From Saccharophagus degradans 2-40 (GTDB lineage: Bacteria > Pseudomonadota > Gammaproteobacteria > Pseudomonadales > Cellvibrionaceae): DNA of 64,000 bases. The position numbers and the translations under genes were made by a program. Position 1 is the stretch's first letter. Each line of letters starts with the position of its first letter. This document shows, piece after piece, positions 25,392 to 34,756 of the stretch. The notes beneath the pieces were generated by a model. It worked only from the letters and a program-made list of their open reading frames with translations. It was not told the origin of the DNA and did not search any database. Where the stretch lies: assembly GCF_000013665.1 (NCBI RefSeq), contig NC_007912.1:992001-1056000 (forward strand), written 5' to 3'.

Positions 25392-26465
25392 ATGAAAAAT
25401 ATCACAATTACCGAAAGCCCTTTTGGCCGCCTGGATGATGGCACGCCCATTTCGCTTTTTACGCTAGGTAACAGTAAAGGCATGCGCGTGTCTGTGAGTA
25501 ATTTTGGCGGAGTGATAACAAATCTTTTTTGTGCCGACAAAAATGGCGAGTTTGCCGATGTGGTACTCGGTTTCGACACGCTTGCACCTTATCAATCACA
25601 GTCTCCGTATTTTGGTGCCCTTATTGGGCGTTTTGGCAACCGAATTGCCAAAGGGATTTTGCCTGTGCAGAATAAAAAAATTCTGTTAGATGTAAACGAT
25701 AACGGCAATCACCTACACGGCGGTTTATATGGGTTTGATAAAGTTACATGGCGACCCTTTATAGAAACCGTTGACGGAGAGCCAGCATTAGTACTGCAAT
25801 ACTTAAGTCGTGATGGCGACCAAGGTTACCCAGGTAATCTAACCGTAGAGGTAACCTACCAGCTTACCGATAACAATGTGCTGTATACCCGTTATCGCGC
25901 TACCACCGATATGGCAACCCACGTTAATCTCACTCAGCACAGCTATTTTAATTTAATCGGTAGCCAGCACAGCGATAGCAACGTGCTAAATCATCAACTA
26001 ATGATAAATGCCAACAGCATTACTCCGGTAGGCGCAGGCCTTATACCCACCGGCGAATTTGCCGATGTCGCTAATACCCCGTTTGATTTTCGATCGCGTA
26101 AGGCAATTGGCAAAGATATAAATGCCAATAATAATCAGCTGCTACTTGGCCGTGGTTACGATCACAACTTTGTACTTAATAAAACGGCAGCAAAGGCGTT
26201 TGAACTGGCTGCCCGAGTAGAAGAACCAGCCACTGGGCGTGTATTAGAGGTAAAAACTACTGAGCCGGGTTTACAGTTTTACTCTGGTAATTTTCTAGAT
26301 GGTACCTTGCAAGGCAAAGGGCGAGTGTTTAATCACCGCAGTGGCTTTTGCTTAGAGCCGCAGCACTTTCCCGATGCGCCCAATCAGCCCAATTTTCCGT
26401 CCACGTTATTGCTGCCGGGTGAAGAATACACGTCCACCATGAGTTTTGAGTTTTCAACCCTATAG
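25392..26465 (+). CDS. galM: Aldose 1-epimerase (mutarotase)
   Basis: The product is 357 residues of the GalM family. It interconverts alpha and beta anomers of aldoses such as galactose, and here probably arabinose, released by the neighbouring hydrolases. Family motifs are YFGALIGRFGNRIA, HLHGG (catalytic His), LTQHSYFNL (second His), RGYDHNFVL and the C-terminal acid/base region GFCLEPQHFPDAPN with the catalytic Glu. No signal peptide is seen, so it is cytosolic. It sits between two GH43 genes in the same direction. Confidence 0.93.
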   Translation: MKNITITESPFGRLDDGTPISLFTLGNSKGMRVSVSNFGGVITNLFCADKNGEFADVVLGFDTLAPYQSQSPYFGALIGRFGNRIAKGILPVQNKKILLDVNDNGNHLHGGLYGFDKVTWRPFIETVDGEPALVLQYLSRDGDQGYPGNLTVEVTYQLTDNNVLYTRYRATTDMATHVNLTQHSYFNLIGSQHSDSNVLNHQLMINANSITPVGAGLIPTGEFADVANTPFDFRSRKAIGKDINANNNQLLLGRGYDHNFVLNKTAAKAFELAARVEEPATGRVLEVKTTEPGLQFYSGNFLDGTLQGKGRVFNHRSGFCLEPQHFPDAPNQPNFPSTLLLPGEEYTSTMSFEFSTL

Positions 26466-26537
26466 CATTGATTGGCCATTACTTAAATTATTACAACGCA
26501 TTAAATAAAAACATAAAAAATACTTGAAGAGGTGAGT

Positions 26538-27491
26538 ATGTTTAATAAAAAAACACTAGCAGCCGGTATTGTAGCTGCATGTTTAACTAACGTAAGTGCA
26601 AGCTATGCTGCCAACCCCGCAATTACCGATACTCACACGGCCGATCCCGCTGCGTTAGTGCACGGCGATACCGTTTATTTGTACGTGGGTAACGATGAAG
26701 CGAAGGATAACCGCGTATTTTACGATCTTAAAAAATGGTTGGTGTATTCATCAAAAGATATGGTGAACTGGACCAATCACGGTTCGCCGTTAGCTGCAAC
26801 GGATTTTAAGTGGGCCAGCGGCGATGCGTGGGCGGCGCACACGGTAGAAAAAGATGGCAAGTTTTATTGGTATACCACGGTGCGTCACGCAACCATTAAT
26901 GGTTTTGCCATTGGCGTTGCAGTAAGTGATAGCCCTACAGGGCCATTCAAAGATGCTTTGGGTAAAGCACTAATAAGTAATGACATGACCACCGATACCG
27001 ATATTGATTGGGACGATATAGACCCAGCAGTATTTATTGACGACGATGGCCAAGCGTATATTTTTTGGGGCAACACCAAACCGCGCTGGGCCAAGTTAAA
27101 ACCCAATATGATTGAACTAGATGGACCTATTCACGCAATCGATATTCCACACTTTACCGAAGCGCTATACGTGCACAAACACGGTGAATATTACTACTTA
27201 AGCTATGCGACAGGCTTTCCAGAAAAAACAGCTTACGCTATGAGCAAATCTATAGAAGGGCCGTGGGAATACAAAGGCATTCTTAATGAATTGGCTGGTA
27301 ACTCAAATACTAATCACCAATCTGTCATCGATTTTAAGGGCAAGTCATACTTTATTTATCACAATGGTGGCTTGGGTCAAGATGGCGGTAGCTTCCGTCG
27401 CAGTGTATGTATCGATTATTTGAACTACAACGCGGATGGTACTATCAAGCGAATTGTAATGACATCAGAAGGTGTAGACCCAGTTAAATAA
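26538..27491 (+). CDS. Exported GH43 glycosidase (arabinofuranosidase/xylosidase type)
   Basis: The product has about 317 residues. The ATG at 26538 with AGAGGTGA upstream gives a signal peptide (LAAGIVAACLTNVSASYA, cleavage before NPAITD). The single GH43 domain has HTADPAALV (base), DDIDPAVFIDDDG (Asp) and HFTEALYVHK (acid). WAAHTVEKDGKFYWY and YFIYHNGG are typical of the beta-xylosidase/alpha-arabinofuranosidase branch. It lacks a lipobox and is probably soluble in the periplasm. Context favours arabinan or arabinoxylan side-chain removal, but the substrate is not readable directly. Confidence 0.85.
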   Translation: MFNKKTLAAGIVAACLTNVSASYAANPAITDTHTADPAALVHGDTVYLYVGNDEAKDNRVFYDLKKWLVYSSKDMVNWTNHGSPLAATDFKWASGDAWAAHTVEKDGKFYWYTTVRHATINGFAIGVAVSDSPTGPFKDALGKALISNDMTTDTDIDWDDIDPAVFIDDDGQAYIFWGNTKPRWAKLKPNMIELDGPIHAIDIPHFTEALYVHKHGEYYYLSYATGFPEKTAYAMSKSIEGPWEYKGILNELAGNSNTNHQSVIDFKGKSYFIYHNGGLGQDGGSFRRSVCIDYLNYNADGTIKRIVMTSEGVDPVK

Positions 27492-27541
27492 GGGTGGCAA
27501 TCGTTAATCGCTAATTGTTAATTTCTAGTTAGAAATAAAGA

Positions 27542-27562
27542 GCGGTGTCTTTATGACACCGC
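27542..27562. terminator. Hairpin between GH43 and GH97 genes
   Basis: GCGGTGTC (27542-27549) and GACACCGC (27555-27562) form a perfect 8-bp stem with a TTTAT loop. The plus-strand side is followed by only a weak T signal (CATTAAAAT), so it may slow or process the transcript rather than end it. Confidence 0.5.
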
Positions 27563-27681
27563 CATTAAAATGCGCTCGTAGAAAACGCACAAATATAAAA
27601 GTACACAAGCCTATAAGTGTATCAATCATAAAAATTAAAAAATATTCAAAGTTTCCGTAAGAGTACCGAGTGGATAACATA

Positions 27682-29667
27682 ATGAAAATGATAATAAAAT
27701 TAGCATTGGCCGTTACCCTAGCGGTATGGGTGGCAGGGTGTACCAATCAGGCAGGGTTAAATGCAGAGAATAAAAATATAGAAAGGCAAACTATTAACAG
27801 CCCAGACAAAAGCCTAAAAGTACGTCTAAGTTTAGATGAAAGCGGTAAAGTATTTTACAGCATTAGTCGCAATGGCGAGCAAGTTATGCTGCCGTCGCAA
27901 TTGGGTGTTGAGCTAAATTCACAGGCATTTACAGACGGCTTAACAATTACAGATGTAGACGCAGGTAAGGTGAATGACAGCTACACCCTGTTACATGGCA
28001 AGCAGCGAGACATAACCTATAACGCCAACGAAAAAATATATAGCCTAAAAAATAAACAGGGCGATAAACTTATCATTGCCTTTCGCGTGTCTAACGATGG
28101 TGTGGCCTTTCAGTATCGCTTCCCCAACACGGCAAAGCAGTTGCTTGCGGTTAAAAAAGAGATTACCAGCTTCGCATTCGAACACACCACAAAAGCCTGG
28201 TTGCAGCCCATTGCCGTAGCGCAAACAGGTTGGGCCAATACTAACCCCAGCTACGAAGAACATTATCAAATGAATATTCCGGTAGACACCGTATCGCCAT
28301 CACCGGCTGGTTGGGTATTTCCTGCATTATTTAAAGCGAATAAACATTGGCTGCTTATTACCGAAGCGGGTATGAATGGCGATTACCATGCGTCGCGACT
28401 GCACGCAGAATCGCCTAACGGTGAATATTCTCTGGGCATACCTATGGCGGCAGAAGTTTTTGAGCAAGATGGCAACAAAGGCGCTTTATTGGCTCAGTCG
28501 AATACAGCCTTCCACTCGCCATGGCGAGTTATTTTAGTGGGCGGTTTAGATACTATTATTGCCTCTACGCTAGGCACCGACTTGGCTGACCCAGCAATTG
28601 CAAAAATGGATTTTGTAAAACCCGGAACGGCCTCTTGGAGCTGGGCACTATTAAAAGATGAATCAGTTAACTACGAAACCTCGCTCGAATTTATTGATTA
28701 CGCAGCCGAAATGGGCTGGGACTATACCTTAGTAGATGCCGACTGGGACCGCCGTATTGGCTACGAGCGCACTGCACAACTTGCGGCCTACGCACAAAGT
28801 AAAAACGTTGGCTTGTTAGTGTGGTACAACTCGTCTGGCGATTGGAATACCACAGAGTACTCACCGAAAAGCGCCTTACTAGATAGAGACAAGCGCCGTG
28901 CAGAATTTGCTCGTTTACAAAATATGGGTGTAAAAGGTGTAAAAATCGATTTCTTCCCCGGTGATGGCAAGTCGGTAATGGCTTACTACAATGACTTAGC
29001 GAAGGATGCCGCCGACTACAATTTGCTAGTAAATTATCACGGCTCATCGCTACCGCGTGGTTTGCATCGTACCTACCCGAATATTATGACAATGGAATCG
29101 GTACATGGCTTTGAAATGATTACATTTATGCAACCATCGGCCGATAAAGCCGCAACGCATATGGCCATACTGCCATTTACGCGCAATGCTTTCGATCCTA
29201 TGGATTTTACCCCCACCACATTTTCAGATATTCCCAATATTGAACGTCGTACCAGTAATGGCTTTGAACTTGCGCTGCCGGTGTTGTTTTTATCGGGCCT
29301 TCAACACATAGCCGAAACCGCACAGGGAATGGCGACTAACGCACCGGACTATGTAAAAGCGTATATGCGCGATATTCCCGTATTGTGGGATGAATCTAAG
29401 TTAATTGATGGTATGCCTGGTGAGCACGTTGTAATTGCGCGCAAGCACGGCGAGCGCTGGTTTGTAGCGGGAATAAACGCTACCAACGAAGCCATTAACT
29501 TAGAAATGAATTTCGATTTTGCGTTAGGTAAGCAAGGCACGTTAATTACTGACAGCAATATAAATACAAAAGGTGTGGAGAGTTTTACCAGCCACACAAT
29601 AACTGCAACCAAGAATAATGCACTAACAGTTAAAGCCAATGGTGGCTTTGTGATTGTATTTAACTAG
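27682..29667 (+). CDS. GH97 glycoside hydrolase lipoprotein, retaining type
   Basis: This is a lipoprotein of about 661 residues (lipobox WVAGCTN) of family GH97. Start at ATG 27682 is favoured over GTG 27670 because it gives a compact signal. It has an N-terminal beta-super-sandwich, a central barrel (YTLVDADWD, GLLVWYNSSGDW, KGVKIDFFPGDGK, NYHGSSLPRGL, MESVHGFE) and a C-terminal beta-domain. In KIDFF the Asp sits where retaining GH97 enzymes carry their nucleophile, whereas inverting alpha-glucosidases lack it. Retaining members include alpha-galactosidases and beta-L-arabinopyranosidases; the latter would fit this locus. It lies between two GH43 genes. Confidence 0.87.
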   Translation: MKMIIKLALAVTLAVWVAGCTNQAGLNAENKNIERQTINSPDKSLKVRLSLDESGKVFYSISRNGEQVMLPSQLGVELNSQAFTDGLTITDVDAGKVNDSYTLLHGKQRDITYNANEKIYSLKNKQGDKLIIAFRVSNDGVAFQYRFPNTAKQLLAVKKEITSFAFEHTTKAWLQPIAVAQTGWANTNPSYEEHYQMNIPVDTVSPSPAGWVFPALFKANKHWLLITEAGMNGDYHASRLHAESPNGEYSLGIPMAAEVFEQDGNKGALLAQSNTAFHSPWRVILVGGLDTIIASTLGTDLADPAIAKMDFVKPGTASWSWALLKDESVNYETSLEFIDYAAEMGWDYTLVDADWDRRIGYERTAQLAAYAQSKNVGLLVWYNSSGDWNTTEYSPKSALLDRDKRRAEFARLQNMGVKGVKIDFFPGDGKSVMAYYNDLAKDAADYNLLVNYHGSSLPRGLHRTYPNIMTMESVHGFEMITFMQPSADKAATHMAILPFTRNAFDPMDFTPTTFSDIPNIERRTSNGFELALPVLFLSGLQHIAETAQGMATNAPDYVKAYMRDIPVLWDESKLIDGMPGEHVVIARKHGERWFVAGINATNEAINLEMNFDFALGKQGTLITDSNINTKGVESFTSHTITATKNNALTVKANGGFVIVFN

Positions 29668-29702
29668 TGGCCGCAGGCCAAATAATTTCACTGGAGGTTA
29701 AA

Positions 29703-31526
29703 GTGAAAAAGATAGAAGAAATAATGAAACACACAGCGCGCACTATAGCGCTAGGTGCAACAGGTGCCGCCTTGCTAACGGGGTTAATTGCCTGTAACGG
29801 TACCAATGTGAATACAAACGGGGATACCCAACAAGCAAGCATTAAAAAAGCGCCAGAAGGCATGTTTGCCAACCCGTTGTTCGCCAATGGCGCAGACCCT
29901 TGGTTAGAGTATTACGATGGCAATTACTACCTCACTACCACCACATGGACATCGCAACTTGTTATGCGTAAATCACCCACGTTGGATGGTTTGTCTACTG
30001 CGCTGCCGGTGAATGTATGGTCCGATTCAGATTTAACCCGCTGCTGTAACTTTTGGGCGTTTGAATTCCATCGCTTAAACGGCCCTAACGGCTGGCGTTG
30101 GTATTTAATGTACACCTCGGGCCAGCACGGCACTTTAGATCACCAACACTTAAGCGTATTAGAAAGTGTGGGTGACGACCCTATGGGGCCATACACCTAC
30201 AAAGGTGAAATGATGCCCAATACATGGAATATAGACGGCAGTTATTTAGAGCATAATGGCCAATTATATTTGTTGTGGTCTGAATGGGTAGGTGACGAGC
30301 AGCAAAACTTTATATCTAAAATGACCACCCCATGGAGCATTGAAGGCCCGCGAGCACTGTTAACTCGGCCGGAAGCAGAGTGGGAAAAAAGCGGTCGCAA
30401 AGTTAACGAAGGCCCAGAGATTCTAAAAAAAGATGGTCGTACCTTTTTGATTTACTCGGCGAGCTATTGCGATACGCCAGATTATAAACTGGCAATGAAA
30501 GAGCTAACGGGCGACGACCCAATGAACTCCGAGCACTGGACTAAATACGATAAGCCCGTGTTTGAAAGAGGGAACGGTGTGTTTGCCCCAGGCCACAATG
30601 GTTTCTTCAAATCGCCCGATGGCACAGAAGATTGGATTGTGTACCACGGAAATTCGAAAGAAGAGCACGGCTGCGGTGCAACGCGCTCTGTGCGCGCACA
30701 GAAATTTACTTGGAACACAGACGGCACCCCAAATTTTGGTGAGCCAATACCAGAAGGCCAATTTTTGCCCTTACCTTCTGGCGAAAACGGTCCTTTAGTG
30801 ACTGCACTGCAAGGTGCACGTATTCAGTTGCGCAATGGCGAAAGCTGTTTATTAGCCGAAGGTAAAGAGCTGAAGCAGGGCAGTTGCCAAGCAGAAGCCA
30901 GTTTATGGGTAATGGATAACACGGCAGATAATCACTACCGCTTTGGCAATGTAGCCAGCAATTTATTTTTAACGGCAGACGAAGGCCTTAGTCAGAGTGC
31001 CTGGGTTAATACTGCAAGCCAGCGCTGGGCACTTAATGCAGGCGAAGGTAACTTTGTTGCGTTTACAAACAAGTACACCGGCGATGCGCTTATGCAAAAT
31101 AATTGGCAAATACTACCGGTTGGCAAAGTGGCAATTAGCAGCATTCAAAGTGGCCGCGTATTACAGGCGTGCGATAAAAACAGCGCGAATGTAAACCAAG
31201 GCGGCTGGCAGGGTAGGGCTTGTCAAGCATGGCAATTTAACCCAGCAAGTGAAGGCCATGTGCAAATTAAAACGGGCAACCAATGTTTAACCGTTGAGAA
31301 TAAATCCATAGTGCCTGGCACCAATGTTATTGCCGGCGAGTGTGAATCAACTAGCAGCCAATGGCTTTATCAATTAGATAAAGAAGGCCGCGCAACCTTC
31401 ACAAACCGCGAAAGCAAACAGCGTTTAGATTTAGCAAACTGCGGCCTAGCCGACGGCACCAACTTCGCACAAGCCCCTGCGTTAGATACTATTTGCCAAG
31501 CATTCCAAGTGCGTTATTTACCGTAA
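29703..31526 (+). CDS. GH43 lipoprotein with C-terminal ricin-type beta-trefoil
   Basis: The GTG at 29703 is chosen as start because GGAGG (29693-29697) lies five bases before it; the frame is open back to 29667. The product is about 607 residues: lipobox TGLIACN, then a GH43 domain (NGADPWLEYY, NIDGSYLEHNG and KVNEGPEIL carry the acidic residues), then from about residue 370 a ricin-like trefoil. The trefoil has several Gln-x-Trp-like repeats (SQRWAL, NNWQIL, CQAWQF, SSQWLY) and paired cysteines. The trefoil is probably a carbohydrate-binding module (CBM13-like) that targets the enzyme to arabinan or arabinogalactan. The gene ends the right-hand arabinan cluster, followed by terminators. Confidence 0.87.
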   Translation: MKKIEEIMKHTARTIALGATGAALLTGLIACNGTNVNTNGDTQQASIKKAPEGMFANPLFANGADPWLEYYDGNYYLTTTTWTSQLVMRKSPTLDGLSTALPVNVWSDSDLTRCCNFWAFEFHRLNGPNGWRWYLMYTSGQHGTLDHQHLSVLESVGDDPMGPYTYKGEMMPNTWNIDGSYLEHNGQLYLLWSEWVGDEQQNFISKMTTPWSIEGPRALLTRPEAEWEKSGRKVNEGPEILKKDGRTFLIYSASYCDTPDYKLAMKELTGDDPMNSEHWTKYDKPVFERGNGVFAPGHNGFFKSPDGTEDWIVYHGNSKEEHGCGATRSVRAQKFTWNTDGTPNFGEPIPEGQFLPLPSGENGPLVTALQGARIQLRNGESCLLAEGKELKQGSCQAEASLWVMDNTADNHYRFGNVASNLFLTADEGLSQSAWVNTASQRWALNAGEGNFVAFTNKYTGDALMQNNWQILPVGKVAISSIQSGRVLQACDKNSANVNQGGWQGRACQAWQFNPASEGHVQIKTGNQCLTVENKSIVPGTNVIAGECESTSSQWLYQLDKEGRATFTNRESKQRLDLANCGLADGTNFAQAPALDTICQAFQVRYLP

Positions 31527-31548
31527 ATATTTTCCAAATTGTTTACAC

Positions 31549-31654
31549 GCTTAAGCCTCCACATGAGGGCTTTTTTATACACCATCGTATGTACTCACTA
31601 TACTGAACAAACAAAAAAGGCTTGACGAATTACCGCCAAGCCCTTCTTTTTCCT
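31549..31654 (+). terminator. Two consecutive terminator-like hairpins
   Basis: AAGCCTC (31553-31559) pairs imperfectly with GAGGGCTT (31565-31572), followed by a run of T. A second hairpin, AAGGCTTG near 31617 with CAAGCCCTT near 31637, is followed by CTTTTT. Together they should end transcription of the arabinan gene cluster. Confidence 0.7.
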
Positions 31655-31760
31655 GTATTCTGTTCTTTGGCAAACACTTAAATCCCTATAGCAATATAAA
31701 GCAATTAGTGATTAACTCTAACTTTAAAATTTTGCGTTGCGTTGCGAGGCGAGAACTAAC

Positions 31761-31982
31761 ATGGCGATTAAAATAAACGACGATGCACTGCATGCACTCA
31801 AAATAGCTTTCAGCTATATGCCTAAGGCGATAGAGGTTACTAAGTACGAGTACGGTGAGAGGTATCAGCAGGTACTTGACCACATAGAAGCCGTGCGAGA
31901 AATTCTATTAATAAATGATGTAGACCCAGATGAGGTATATGGCGAAATCCACCCAGATGACTCGCCTAACTCTAGCTATTAA
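31761..31982 (+). CDS. Small hypothetical acidic protein
   Basis: The product is a 73-residue soluble protein starting MAIKINDDALHALKIAF, with amphipathic helices and an acidic C-terminus (NDVDPDEVYGEIHPDD). ATG 31761 is preferred over the TTG at 31737. I do not recognise a family, and no signal or membrane segment is present. It is convergent with the binding-protein-like gene; the two stop codons are almost adjacent. Confidence 0.55.
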   Translation: MAIKINDDALHALKIAFSYMPKAIEVTKYEYGERYQQVLDHIEAVREILLINDVDPDEVYGEIHPDDSPNSSY

Positions 31983-31983
31983 G

Positions 31984-32904
31984 TTAGCGCTTAATAGTAT
32001 TTACGTTGCAAGAATCTTCTTTATTCGGGAAATGCCATAGCGCGCGGTTATCTAACTGCGCGCCTTCGGGTATGTAGGTGTTACACAAATAAATTTTGGT
32101 GCGCTTTTCAAAGTTTAATACGGCCAAGCTTTGCGCTATATCTGGGCTGTTGTAAAAAAGCTTGTCGAATTGACCGTTGTTTACCAGTGTTATAAGCCCC
32201 TTTTCTATGCGTTTGGCTAGCTCTGGGTTTTGGGGGCTAACATAAAAAAATACTGGTAAAGGGTAAATTAACACTATGTGTTCGTCGTAGGTTATGTCTT
32301 TGTCGCTGTGCAGCTCTAGTTCCGGTAACGCTTCTGAATAGCCGCGCGATAATAAGTCGTACCTACCTGCGTCGAGCATTTTAAATAGTAAGTCGTAATG
32401 TGCTGCGGTAGTAATTTTTAAACCGTTATATTTTAAAATATAGGTGTCTGGCCAAGATTCCCCTAAACCAAAAACAAAGGGCTTTAAGTCTTCTACCGTT
32501 TTTACATTTTTTAGTAAGTCTTTATTTTCTTTTTTAAGCAGTAAAATTCTGTGGCCCATTAACCCCTTTAATAGTGGAATTTTAATGGCGCGCAGCTGCT
32601 TGTCTCTTTCTGATGATGCTGAAGCCCAGTTTAAACCAATAACTTTGTTTTGGTTTAAATATGCAGCCACACGTGCGGATGAAAGTGGCTGTTTATAAAA
32701 GGTTAGTTCACATGGACCGAATTCTTCTTCGGTAACAGCTAATATTTGGGGTAATAGTGTGAGAAAAAATTGATTGTGTACCAGCTTAGTGGGTTCCTGT
32801 AGGGGAATAACCAATTTAGCAGGTTGCCCGTTGGGTTGTTCAAAGCAAGCCATAGCGCTGTTGGTTAATGCTAGGAATGTGGTAAGCACTATCAATTTAT
32901 ACAA
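31984..32904 (-). CDS. Periplasmic solute-binding-protein-like (SBP_bac_3 fold)
   Basis: The product has 306 residues. A signal peptide (LIVLTTFLALTNSAMAC) exports it. The rest has the two-lobed periplasmic-binding-protein pattern, including VEDLKPFVFGLGESWPD, LFKMLDAGRYDLLSRGYSEAL and ELAKRIEKGLITLVNNGQFDKLF. No transporter genes accompany it, so it may be a sensor or an orphan binding protein. The start is an unusual TTG with AAAGGG seven bases upstream; no ATG is near. Confidence 0.75.
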   Translation of the reverse strand: MYKLIVLTTFLALTNSAMACFEQPNGQPAKLVIPLQEPTKLVHNQFFLTLLPQILAVTEEEFGPCELTFYKQPLSSARVAAYLNQNKVIGLNWASASSERDKQLRAIKIPLLKGLMGHRILLLKKENKDLLKNVKTVEDLKPFVFGLGESWPDTYILKYNGLKITTAAHYDLLFKMLDAGRYDLLSRGYSEALPELELHSDKDITYDEHIVLIYPLPVFFYVSPQNPELAKRIEKGLITLVNNGQFDKLFYNSPDIAQSLAVLNFEKRTKIYLCNTYIPEGAQLDNRALWHFPNKEDSCNVNTIKR

Positions 32905-33134
32905 GCTGTGGCCCTTTATTGGTGTTTCAGTTGTAGCGGGTATCGCTTAGTTATTCTAGTGGTATTGGCTTGGTTGTAGGTTAGTGTAAATCTAATAGCG
33001 GTATCTGGCTAATTTTTTACCCTATCATGCTGCTTATTCTAGTGTTAACCGCTATAAACAATAGCAATTTTACTGCGGGGCAGCACCAAGGTAGGTGCCA
33101 GCCCGCGAGTATCAACACAATTAATCTGGTTAGT

Positions 33135-34568
33135 TTAATCCGTAATAACGTAGTCGCCCAATGCCCCTAGCGAAACCACCTCAATATTGGGGTAGTGAGT
33201 TTGGGTGTAGTGTTTTAATGGTAGCAGGTCGTAGGTGTAGGTTGTCTGAATGATATTGCTGCACACTCCTGCGTTTTGTGGTTTCCAATACCAGGTGGCA
33301 CGGGGTGGAATAGTTTCTAAAAAATAAACGCTAACATAAAGATCTATTTGCTGCTCCCGGCACATACTTTGTTGCAAGGTAACAGTAAGCTCATCGCCAA
33401 CTAGCTCTGCACTGTTAATTATAATTTGATCGTTAACATTGTCGGGGGGCGTTTCATCCTCTAGTAGTCTTACGGGTACGCTGTTATTGCGGCTTAATGT
33501 GTGATTTAGCTCACCGCATTCATCGTTAAAAGCAATGCTCGAAAATGCATGCTTTGCCGCGCAAGCATTGTTGAAAGTGATGTATCTATCAGTGCCTGTT
33601 TTCGCGCAAACTTTACTTATTGTTTGTTCACAGGGTTGGAAGAAAGTGACTACTTCGGTGCCTCCGTATAGATTGCACTCATCTCCAAACCAAAGAAACT
33701 CGTTGGTGCCCGTAGTGGCGGCACAGCTTGTGGATGGTGTTGAAATGTAACCTGGGCAGCTATCAGCAGAGTCGCAGGGGGCGATTTTTTCAGTGGCTAC
33801 GCATGTGGCCACACCTTCTGATTCATTGGCGCAATTGGGGTGGTAACTAGATTGACTGACAAGTTGAATGTCACCATCTGGTCGAATTACGGTAATAGAA
33901 CCGTCTTCATTTAATTCAATTGATTCCGGCGAGGTATCGTTTTGGTTGTAATGCAGGTGCAGTACGCCAGCGCTGCAATCGAAAATGCCTAATTGGCTTT
34001 CGCCATCTTGGCGGATATGCACTTTTTGTATTGGGTCAAAAATCAATGCCAAGTCAGGTTCCGATACGGCTTGATGTTCGGTGCTTAACGATGCAAATAC
34101 AGTGTCTACAAAGGTCGAATTCTTAATTTGGGTATTAAGATTTTGGCAGGCATCGCTTGGCTCCGTTGCTGCACGAGTAAATGTGACTTCATCTTCGCCC
34201 AAAATTACACCGCTTAATTGGCTTGCATCCTCGATAATTGATAGCTCAACGTTTTTATCTGAAAACGCTAGGGTTGTGATGCCCGCGTCGCACGTTACAT
34301 CTGCAAAAATCACAAAGTCACTTTCAATAAATTTTGCTTGGTTATTTTCGAACGTTAAATACCAATGTTGTTTAAAACCGGAAGGGATAAAATCGCCCGA
34401 GTGGAGTGTGTCGGAACGGTAACTAGAATCATTTAAATCTGGGCATGCTGTTGGCTGTACTAGCAAGTTGTTGTTAGTGTTGTCTCCCTTATTCTTATTG
34501 TCGCCACCGCATGCAGCAAGTATAAAGCTCAATAAAAGGGTGGCGAGTAAGGTAGGTAGTTTGGTCAT
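33135..34568 (-). CDS. Cys-rich lipoprotein with Kazal-like segment
   Basis: The ATG at 34568 (AAGGA upstream) gives a lipoprotein of about 477 residues with lipobox LAACGG. The N-terminal 240 residues contain two similar halves (CPDLNDSSYRSDT..., CQNLNTQIKNSTF...) of beta-rich type. The middle (about residues 245-360) has many cysteines, with KVCAKTGTDRYITFNNAC followed by an EC pair, in the spacing of Kazal-type protease inhibitor domains. The last 110 residues are beta-rich. I do not recognise the full-length family. A protease-inhibitor role is only suggested by the Kazal-like spacing. Confidence 0.65.
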   Translation of the reverse strand: MTKLPTLLATLLLSFILAACGGDNKNKGDNTNNNLLVQPTACPDLNDSSYRSDTLHSGDFIPSGFKQHWYLTFENNQAKFIESDFVIFADVTCDAGITTLAFSDKNVELSIIEDASQLSGVILGEDEVTFTRAATEPSDACQNLNTQIKNSTFVDTVFASLSTEHQAVSEPDLALIFDPIQKVHIRQDGESQLGIFDCSAGVLHLHYNQNDTSPESIELNEDGSITVIRPDGDIQLVSQSSYHPNCANESEGVATCVATEKIAPCDSADSCPGYISTPSTSCAATTGTNEFLWFGDECNLYGGTEVVTFFQPCEQTISKVCAKTGTDRYITFNNACAAKHAFSSIAFNDECGELNHTLSRNNSVPVRLLEDETPPDNVNDQIIINSAELVGDELTVTLQQSMCREQQIDLYVSVYFLETIPPRATWYWKPQNAGVCSNIIQTTYTYDLLPLKHYTQTHYPNIEVVSLGALGDYVITD

Positions 34569-34756
34569 TCTCAATCCTTGCTAATGATGGTTAATGTATG
34601 CGTTGTGAGTGTTTGCAGTGGTAAAACTCTAGTGACAGACTGGTTAACAAGCAATTTAGAAAATGCAATAAAGTGTAAAACTTGCGAGCTTCTAACCGGG
34701 GGCGCCGAGTTATATCTTCTATACTTACACGATGAACTAAGTTGGATTCATAATAA

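Noticed and set aside
28691-29047. Minus-strand frame of 118 codons inside the GH97 gene
   Set aside because: It is antisense to the catalytic barrel, which is clearly coding, and its composition is not protein-like.
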